NCBI GenBank assembly: GCA_033675265.1
Contig: JAUJYZ010000078.1
Coordinates: 186,001 to 250,000, forward strand
Reading direction: 5' to 3'
Length of the DNA: 64,000 bases
Source of the DNA: Actinostola sp. cb2023
Lineage: Eukaryota; Cnidaria; Anthozoa; Actiniaria; Actinostolidae
Shown: positions 16,480-64,000 of the stretch, in pieces
Layout of the letters: every line of letters begins with the position of its first letter
How positions within the stretch are numbered: the first letter of the stretch is position 1
The notes under the pieces: model-generated
Seen by the model: the letters and a program-made list of their open reading frames with translations, nothing else
What the model was told of the DNA's origin: nothing
Databases searched by the model: none
Program-made: the position numbers and the translations under genes

Positions 16480-18100
16480 GAGCCACGGTACTTTTGATCA
16501 GCGCACACTCACAACACGTTCAATCGATTTTAATATCGAGTATCGTTTATTTTTCGCTGATTTAAGCCAGGAAAGTGTTCGTTTTCTACAAATCCATGAT
16601 GTCAAATGCAACTTTATTCATTGCTGGAAGCATTCATCGGGGTCATGAACAATTTAGTGACATTTCAAGGGGAAGACAATGTTGTTTTATGAGTTTTCAG
16701 CGCTGTTGTGTGTCAGTCGTGTCCAGTTCCACAATGAAGTACTTAGTTACTTCTACACGACTACAGTCGATCAGAGTTGACCGAAGGAGACAGCATGTAC
16801 TTGAATGCTTTTGAAAGACACAGTTAGTATCCCCGATGCTGTCGCTGACCTATCTACCTGATCGAGCTCGTTGGACTTCGTCAAACCAATCCGGCCCATG
16901 CCATTGCCATTGGCATTGAGGCAACTACTGAATCAAATTATACGATCCATCCTGATGTACTTTTATCTTCTACAAGTGTGCTATGAGGCTTCGACATCTT
17001 TCCTGATATCTGGCCAGTAACATTGTATATAATATACACCAAACACAATTCTCTATTTCATTGAATCCATATTTGTATTAATTACTGCATATCAGTAGAG
17101 TACAAACTATTACAAGCGTGCAACATAAATAGTGCAAAGTATTGCATGCTTTTAGTGCTGATACATGTCTATAGCTGTCTGTCTATGACCAGATTATTAT
17201 AGTGTTAGCATTTGTATTAAGCAACACCAAACTCGGGTGGGAATGATAATTAATAGAGACATGGAATGGAACAATGTGACCGGGATGGGAATGAGAATCA
17301 ATGGAGATGTGGGATGGGACAAGGGTGGGAATGAGAATCAGTAGATATATGGGAGGGAAATAGGTTTCTTGTAAGGTAGAACACATGACACAGTAATAAA
17401 GTTATTATTATTATTATACCGCATTTTTATTATTTTATTTGACCACTAATGCACCTTGTTGACAAGGGACAGCCATATGTATGCATTGAAAGCTACATTT
17501 CACATGTATGCATTGAAAGCTACATTTCACTTTTATGTGTTACCATGTACGGCAGTGCACAACTCGCAGCACTTCACTTTCTACCAGAAACTACTAGTTA
17601 TTATTATTATTATTATTATTATGGAGTGATATTACTGGAAAGTGGCAGTGTGTACGAGCTACTTGAATAGGCCACTTGAATGTTCGTGTCATGGCAGAAG
17701 GTCTGCAGTTACGCACACAGTATGTCCATCATCTCAAGAATGAATGCTTCAGTAATCAGATCGGAGATTAAGGTAATTCCCTTGTTTTGCATTGCGCACG
17801 CTCCTCCTCTAGATCTACTGCGCCGGCACGATTCTGAAGGTCGCGCGAGCTCGCGCACATTGGAGACCATTGGAAATCGTTAAATATTTCAATACAAGTG
17901 TAACTGAAGTTTTTTCAAAAGAATACGAAAACGAGCATGGTGACCCTCATTTGTTATTTGATATATTTTTTCAATAAAATCGGTGATGCGTATTATATAT
18001 CAAAATGTCAAGGAAAGTTATTTGGCTAAATTTTGAAATATTTTGATGCCGAGAAGAGTTGAAGCGTGCGATTTCTGGACGTTCGTAGAGGCGAACATAC
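16480..18100. other. Non-coding spacer
   Basis: No gene recognised. Holds an imperfect ~59-bp GGGATGGGAATGAGAATCA repeat (17230-17365) and two short ATT runs (17403, 17597). Confidence 0.5.
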
Positions 18101-18107
18101 TTGTATG

Positions 18108-18829
18108 CAGGGGCGTAGCGTGCATATACGCCCGTACGCACGTGCGTACAATTTAAAATCCTTAATATATGTATATATTATAAAAAACATAAAAATATTG
18201 AAAATAAAATGAAATCTAGGACAAAATCTTAACAGCTCACGGCAGATTACTTGCTGGAAACTACTCACAGAAGGCAGGAAAATGCTATTTTGGAGACCCT
18301 ATACCTCAAAAAAGTTTCGGGGAGCATACCCCCGCATCCTACTACGAGCTCGCAGATCGCCGCTCGTCAGATTGTGTCCCCCAATACATTTCCCCTTTCA
18401 GTCAGTCATTGTAGGCATGTATAATGATGATTGTAGTTAGTACAGTTTCAAACAAAATAAATACCAAAAAAACTGGCTTCGCCTCGGGTTATTATATCGC
18501 TATATATAACGGTAGCGGTATATATAACCTGTTTACATAAATCCTTTAACCAATACTCATAAATCATTTACACAACCTTTACATAAATCTTTTTCTGAAT
18601 CCTTTATATAACCTTTACATAAATCCCCCCATAAAACTGAGTGATAAATGCATTTTACTATGTATTTATGTAGCGAGAAAGTCCGCTGGAAAACGAAGAA
18701 AATGGTATTTCCAAGGCTCTAGATTTCTAAATTTTCAGGGGGGCATGCCCCCTCACCCCCCTAGAAGCTCACGCCTTCGGCGCTCGTTGCTATGTGCGTA
18801 CATTGCAAAAAAAGCACGCTACGCCCCTG
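18108..18829. mobile_element. hAT-like non-autonomous element, CAGGGGCGTAGCGTG ends
   Basis: CAGGGGCGTAGCGTG at the left and CACGCTACGCCCCTG at the right, with inner inverted GTGCGTACA words. The CAGGGGCGTAGC terminus is typical of hAT-derived repeats. The 8-bp duplication is degraded (shared GTATG). Confidence 0.7.
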
Positions 18830-18900
18830 GTATGTTTCATTAATATTTCAACAATCACGTCATTCAATTACTTTGATTGATTTAGTAGTATAGTTTAACT

Positions 18901-19336
18901 ACAGGAGGGGTTAGTGGTCCCCTGGGACAATAACATCTGTTCTATTCACCCAGCCAGAAGACTTCCCAGAAAAAAAATTCCCAGGAGAGAAAATATCAGA
19001 AAAATTTTTCCCAGGAGAGACAAGATTTCCTAACCAAAAAAACAAACACAAAAAAAATTAAACGGTGCTCAAATAAGGTACTTTTTATAAAATAAAACTA
19101 TTCCCAGGTACATAAATATTTCCTATGCACATAACCTAATATATATTCTGTATATTTCATATTTTTATGGGATAATAGTTCTAATTATTAACTTTAATAG
19201 AATATATTTTTCACAGGAACCTATAATTGTTCCATATAATATACAAATAATCAAATGCGAAACTCATCTTAGGTTTCCCAGGAAAGTACTGGTAGAACAG
19301 TTATTTCACAGAACAGACACCATTAACCCCTCCTGT
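18901..19336. mobile_element. Foldback, ACAGGAGGGGTTA ends
   Basis: ACAGGAGGGGTTAGTGGT at the left matches inverted ACCATTAACCCCTCCTGT at the right. AACT precedes and follows. The interior repeats TTCCCAGGA words. Superfamily not recognised. Confidence 0.7.
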
Positions 19337-19826
19337 AACTATATAGTACGCTATGTTGTATATTAAAGGAAGCCGCACTTTGAACCGAGAAACAAGTTGT
19401 TTGATTACAACTTCCGGTTGCTACCACACTTCGCAATAAAACCTATAAATTGATATATTTGAAGAGCATCTAGCGCAAAAACAAGCTTGGTGACCCCCTG
19501 TTTTTATTGCATTTTTGAAACGTCAAATGACTGTACGAAGTTTCAGATCAATGTCACGTGACAAAATACCGTAAGAGGCCAAGTACTAGTTTGCAGTTCT
19601 AGGAAACAGCACGCTGCACACTGCAGACACTTCAGGTATATGTAAGCTTAAATTCACAATTATAGTTTGCGTCTGCTTATAAATGAGGTTTTGGAAGATC
19701 AACGTCAAAGTAGTCTTACATTTGATACGCTTTATGTGTTGAACAGGGCGATCGAGAGACCTGGTTCAGTGATTCACTGATTGTAGCGTGACAGCTCGAT
19801 CAACTCAGTCATCGTCAGCGATCATC

Positions 19827-59258
<39,432 letters not shown>

Positions 59259-61150
59259 AGAGTTTGCCCGTCAGGATGACGTCACTACACACATGTTAAT
59301 TTGCTGATTTTGTTTTGAGAGGCAGCATGAACAGTACTGACACGTTTGGACATGTTTTCCTTGAGATTTTTGGCCGTTTTATTTTATAGAACAGATGTAT
59401 TTAATACTGACGCGCCCAAACGATGTTGGACAGATAGTTTTAGTGCGTCTAAGTTCGTCTCCTATAAAGACGAGAGAAGACGCATGATACGTTTAGATAA
59501 ACCATTTCCAATAGTTCAAGATGCACTAAATCTGCCCGTCTTTATACGAGACGATCGAACTTAGGTCCTGTCCTCACTACTGTGGCTTTTACCGAAAACG
59601 GATAAAAAGCTATGTGTTCACACTAGCGTGGACGGGAAGGTTTGCGTTTTTACCGTTGTATTGGGCTGCGTCAATAGTTAAAACCAGGCGTTTTTTCTTT
59701 AATTAATATAATTGCCATTAGCAAAGCTAATCTGGCAATGAGTGTTCAGACACGCACGTGGAGGTGGGACAACGACGGTGAACTTCCACATGTACGTAGG
59801 TAGAAACTAGGCTGCTCGTCGTCGTTGCTGGGCTAGCCAGTTTGTGACGTCGGATTCAGGGCCGTAGATAACCCAAATTCCATGGGGGCAGTACTTAGCA
59901 AAATGTTTTCGGCAAACATTTTTTGTACTGTTCGATTCTCTTATTATTTCATTTGTATTTTTTCGCTTGGCTAGGGTGGCACCTGCCCCCTGTACTGTAT
60001 ACGGCCCTGCGGGTTGAAATTTAGCTACAAAGTTGAGTTTATTTTGTCCTAAGGTAAGGCATTCCAAGCTGGAACAAGCTTGACGAAAAACGAAAGAATA
60101 TATCAGTGTGCATGCATTAGCGCAATTCTAGTAATTCGTCGCATGCATTATTATGGCATTTTATAAAATGCCATATAACAGAAGCAATAATAACAACACA
60201 ACTTATATAGAGTCGTTTTTGTATGAGTGGGAAATCTACGAGTTACGGTCACTGTAACGCATATATTCGACCAATCACAGCGCGCAGCAGAAGCATTCAC
60301 TCAACCAATCAGAATGCTTGGACACGGTCACCGCACGGCACGAACCGTTCCGTAACTACTTCCCACTCATACGAAACGATTATTTCGCAAAAGTTTCAAT
60401 AGTCTTAGGGGAGTTTCTATTTGACCTCATTCAATTAATACTCCAGTTTCGAGTTGCTTAGACACCGCTGTACTCCTTCACAGAAGACGCATTTGCTCAG
60501 TCTTAGCATCAATCCAGAGAATAACCTGTGGAATTAAAGAAGATATATATATTGTCCAATGTCAACATTTTTTTACGTTCTCGTTTGTATTATGAATAAA
60601 GTATACACTGGGTCGAGACTAAGGCTGAACAAATGCGTATTTTATCAAGGACTACAGCGGTCTCTAATAATTTTAAATTGGAATCAGTAGGGCCGTGCAC
60701 AGCACAGGGGCAGCACCACCTCCCTCCCCCCTAGCAAGGCGAAAAAAGATACCAAAGGGGATTGAGAACTGCACTTAGCCGATTTTCATTTTTGCTGTTA
60801 AATACGTATTGCCCTCCCTCCCCCCCCCCCCCCCCCCCCCCCCCCCCCTTGAATTTTGGGTTGTGTATGGTCAGTTATGAAATGTTGGACAGAGACACGA
60901 TGTTGTAAAGACACGTCAAACTGGTCAAATGCATGTAATGCAAAGCAGTGGCAAGAAAAACCAGTTGTAATTAAAAACGGTACTAATTTGTTTTAAGATA
61001 AGTTGATATTGTGTTTTTAAAATATATCCAAGTTGTAAGTAGAAGCCTTGAGGTCAGTTCTTTTGAAGGAATTCAATAAAATAAAAGTATATAAGGGCTT
61101 CAGTTCCAATAGCGTCAATGTGTTGTTGCATTTGCAAGCATGTGTACAAT
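59259..61150. other. 3' flank of STRA6-B, shared with copy A
   Basis: Matches copy A's flank in pieces (GAACAGTACTGACACGTTTG; TGGTCAGTTATGAAATGTT). AATAAA at 61075-61080 is conserved with 4661. Includes a foldback at 60212-60382 (TATGAGTGGGAA arms; a half-copy lies at 32750-32830) and a poly-C at 60823-60848. No other gene seen. Confidence 0.6.
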
Positions 61151-61436
61151 TTAACTGCAATATAAAAACTCACGACATTACACTGAATAATCGCGCACGG
61201 TTCCTACTGATGAAATACTGCACTGAGGCCATGTTGTTTACACTTGCAATTGATCGCTTTACCAAGGTACAAATCAGAAAACTAAGGCCTAGTTCAGACG
61301 TCGTGCTAATCATGAGCCGTTCTCATTTCAAACAATTGATAATGAGCTTAACCGCTCAACACACAATAGTTTTCTAATTTCTCCCAATAGGGTTCGGTAC
61401 TGTATTTTTGCAGGGCGGTAGAGTACAAACGCTAAA

Positions 61437-61682
61437 ACCGTGCAACGTTTTGTACTAAATAGCACTAATTAAATGATTATAAAACAATATAGAGTGATTC
61501 CAATGAACCTGGGCATTACTGACTACACCAATATACACTATTAGACACTCACTCTTGTTTTCTTTTGTTTCTTTGCATCTAATAAACACTGACAGCCGAA
61601 TTAGTAGTGCCCAGGTTTATCGGAATCACTCTAAGTAGCGATATTTAGTACTAAATATAGTACTATTTATGTACGTTGCAGG
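61437..61682. mobile_element. Nested foldbacks (GAGTGATTCC inside a TACTAAATAGCACTA element)
   Basis: The inner foldback 61490-61635 has arms AGAGTGATTCC.AT.AACCTGG. It splits an outer element related to 8874-9008 (GTGCAACGTTTTGTACTAAA ... GTACGTTGCA). Confidence 0.65.
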
Positions 61683-61949
61683 GTAGCTAGTAAGTGCATG
61701 TCTGTACTATACGAAAGTTGTACGTCTAACCGGTCTAAAGTTAAGCGCATGAATCGCCAGTGTAGTGTACGTTCATGCATATAGCGTCACTGGCGCCGTT
61801 TGTCATAATTTCCTAATATGTATTTCATCAAGAACCTCTAGTGCCTCCTGTGAGATTCTAATGCTGTGAAAGTTAAATTAAAATGGTACTGAAGTTGTGT
61901 TTTAAAGAATTTACAAATTCGTCGAGTCGATTCCATGTTCCTACATTTG

Positions 61950-62272
61950 AGTCCAAGTCCAGACCAAGTCCAGTCCAAGTCCAGACGAAGTCCAGTCCAA
62001 GTCCAGACGAAGTCCAGTCCAAGTCCAGTCCAAGTCCAGTCCAAGTCCAGTCCAAGTCCAGTCCAAGTCCAGTCCAAGTCCAGTCCAAGTCCAGTCCAAG
62101 TCCAGTCCAAGTCCAGTCCAAGTCCAGTCCAAGTCCAGTCCAAGTCCAGTCCAAGTCCAGTCCAAGTCCAAGTCCAGTCCAAGTCCAGTCCAAGTCCAGT
62201 CCAGTCCAAGTCCTTTCCAAGTCCAGTTCAAGTCCAGTTCAAGTCCAGTTCAAGTCCAGTCCAAGTCCTGTT
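61950..62272. repeat. 11-bp minisatellite AAGTCCAGTCC, ~29 units
   Basis: Period 11 is not a multiple of 3, so every frame cycles through all three phases as an 11-residue peptide repeat. The array lacks stops on both strands and gives five overlapping long frames (SKSSPSPVQVQ; DLDWTWTGLGL). None is supported as coding. Confidence 0.95.
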
Positions 62273-62384
62273 CGATATCCAGTGGGACCCTTATTATCAT
62301 AATCGCCATGTGATTGGCATTCTATTTGCATATTCTAAACAAGGCCCAGGTCTAATATCTTTGACAAGCGCTGTGCTCAGTCTG

Positions 62385-62572
62385 TATAAAAGGCGAGATT
62401 AATATCCAGTTATAATCGATTCTTCAACACCGTAAGAGTGCTTGTATTGCCATCAAACTTGCCTCAGTGTTGTAGTAAACTCGACGTTGCTATACCGTTT
62501 AGTTGCGTGTGGCGAGTGGCTTAGTATTTTATAGGCTTCAACAATGTCAACACAAAACTCAAGCCAGGAAAG
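62385..62572 (+). promoter_or_regulatory. Candidate TATA box and first coding exon of a downstream gene
   Basis: TATAAAAGG at 62385-62393 is followed about 150 bp later by ATG at 62544 in the context ACAATGTCAAC. The frame reads MSTQNSSQE and meets a donor (AAAG/GTTAGT) at 62573. Together this looks like a core promoter, 5' UTR and first coding exon of a gene continuing to the right. No convincing second exon was found. The 124-codon frame at 62982-63356 follows a TTCAG but is out of register at its 5' end, with no recognisable domain. Confidence 0.4.
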
Positions 62573-64000
62573 GTTAGTAGTAAAATATGAAATATATCTA
62601 TATTGAGATTTATACTGAGTTTATTTAGTCCAGTAAGCGAAGTAATGCCAAGTTTATCCTGTGGTATGGATTGCTTTGACGGCTACCAGCCTTGGTGGGC
62701 TTCCAAGTGTCGCTTGTAATATTTACAATGTCACATTTGTCGTTCTATTTATTCTCTTTAGTGTTGACCAAGTCAAATTCTCGCAGTACTAGATTTCTAT
62801 GAGTCAAAGGACACTATAACCCTGAGCCTAAAGGTCTCGGTGTTAAGTTTCAAGTTGTTGCTTTGATATTTTAGTAAGAGTCACCGGTGCTTATCGCATT
62901 TGCCACCCATCGATCGTTATTCATTAATGCAAACATTATTTGAATGATACAAATCTTCAGGTTTTAAAACTATAGCAAGAAATGAAGCCCATAACGGCAG
63001 CAAAACTTGAGAAATTTGAGGCAGAAGACACCGGCATAAATCGATCGTACGTTGACACATTGGCACCGGTGTTGTACAATACTCTGCCGAGTATTAAACA
63101 AAGAAACAAAAATAAAATAAAACACGCTGGGCTGGCAGGCGCACGAAATCGGCGTTTTAAAAACGTGCCAAATTTTGCTCAATTTGTGTTGATTACGTTA
63201 CCATGGCACGCTGACACGAATGTATCTCGACGTGGTCACGACGGCCGCTCGAAAAAAATAAATAAAACCATGATCTGTAATCCGATCGTCACAAAAACTC
63301 GGAGAATAAGCGAGTGTTTCCCGACCTTCCTAACTGTTATCATATTTGTACTGTAAAGCAAAATTCATGGCCGCTAAAAGGCCTTTTTCGATAGACAGTT
63401 GTGTTGACTTGCTGTATTGATCGCGAATTTTTTCAAATCCGCACGAGTGGTGTCTGTAAAAGAATAGCAGTTATTTTCCAAAATAAAGCGAATTGGTAAA
63501 TTGTGAAACGAACAAATCCTTGTATTAGGGTCTAGGTATCTATGTTAATGGTTTGGTGAGCTTACATGCTTCTTTTTTGAAGTTATTAAGATTCTTCCGA
63601 GTGACTTCCGATTGACTTGAAACGACACCAACGAGAAACCGAACGAGAAACGGGCGCTCCGCGAAAAAATATTGATTTTGGTGTCTATTCGTGAAAGACT
63701 GTCGGTAATCTTTCGTCATTTGACCGAGTTGTCATCGATCTGCTTGTAGCTGGAGTCTCAGAACGAATACGCCATTTTTTGAAGAGAAAATGAGCTTCAC
63801 GTTTGAAGCGTTTCGTGCGAGATCACTTGTGTTAATCGATCAGAGTTTGAGACACACGAGGCGATTTGGTTAAGTACACATTTCTCATTTATTTCAATGT
63901 CTATTTTAAATCTGTCAAGAACAAGTTCTTCTAAATGCATTAAAGTAAATGTTGTGTTCGTTTCACGAGTATTGTTTTCGTTTTCTTTGAGTTATTAAGT
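62573..64000. other. Right-edge region, probably intron of the downstream gene
   Basis: No exon recognised with confidence. The 62982-63356 frame (KPITAAKLEKFEAEDTG start) is the only sizeable one. The remainder is AT-rich without clear repeats. Confidence 0.35.

Noticed and set aside
61838..62402. Overlapping SPSPVQVQSKS and WTWTGLGLDLD proteins
   Set aside because: 11-bp minisatellite that lacks stops in all frames; five mutually overlapping frames cannot be five genes.
62982..63356. 124-codon frame starting MKPITAAKLEKFEAEDTG
   Set aside because: Longer than chance would suggest but without a domain, and no acceptor joins it in phase to the candidate first exon; left as undecided, not annotated as a gene.

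Overview
The window reads as nuclear DNA of a marine invertebrate, most likely an anthozoan cnidarian (coral or sea anemone). The grounds are intron-rich genes with GT/AG boundaries, about 35-40% GC by eye, a dense load of short terminal-inverted-repeat (TIR) elements, and repeat termini I associate with anthozoan genomes (TAGCCTGCG..., CCC..GGGGGGTACTC). The assignment is inference; no sequence search was possible. Nearly all long open frames are simple-sequence or palindrome artefacts. The real genes are chains of short exons found by joining splice sites and reading frames.

Layout. (1) 1-4105: the last three coding exons of a STRA6-like gene (copy A, + strand, cut by the window edge). (2) 4106-8682: non-coding, with tandem repeats. 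(3) 8683-13051: a minus-strand multi-exon gene encoding a P-loop NTPase-like protein with a C-terminal PHD finger; its N-terminus was not found. (4) 13052-19826: stacked foldback elements, no gene recognised. (5) 19827-59258: a second STRA6-like gene (copy B, + strand), essentially complete, about 20 coding exons over 39 kb. Its introns hold most of the window's transposons and satellites. (6) 59259-64000: 3' flank duplicated from copy A's flank, an 11-bp minisatellite, and a candidate TATA box and first exon of another gene.

STRA6 proteins are multi-pass membrane receptors that move retinol between carrier protein and cell. Copies A and B are tandem paralogues: exon sizes match (123, 57 and 191/188 nt), introns and 3' flank align, and several transposons are present in one copy and absent from the other. 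That gives natural empty sites fixing element boundaries and target-site duplications (TSDs).

Most notable: a minisatellite in copy B made of about 16 copies of an exon-end/5' splice-site/intron unit; a palindromic element family with 7-bp TSDs (three cases); a series of Mutator-like foldbacks with 9-10-bp TSDs; a 2.1-kb CACTA-like element in intron 1; a 3.9-kb TIR element splitting an intronic satellite; and the P-loop plus PHD gene.
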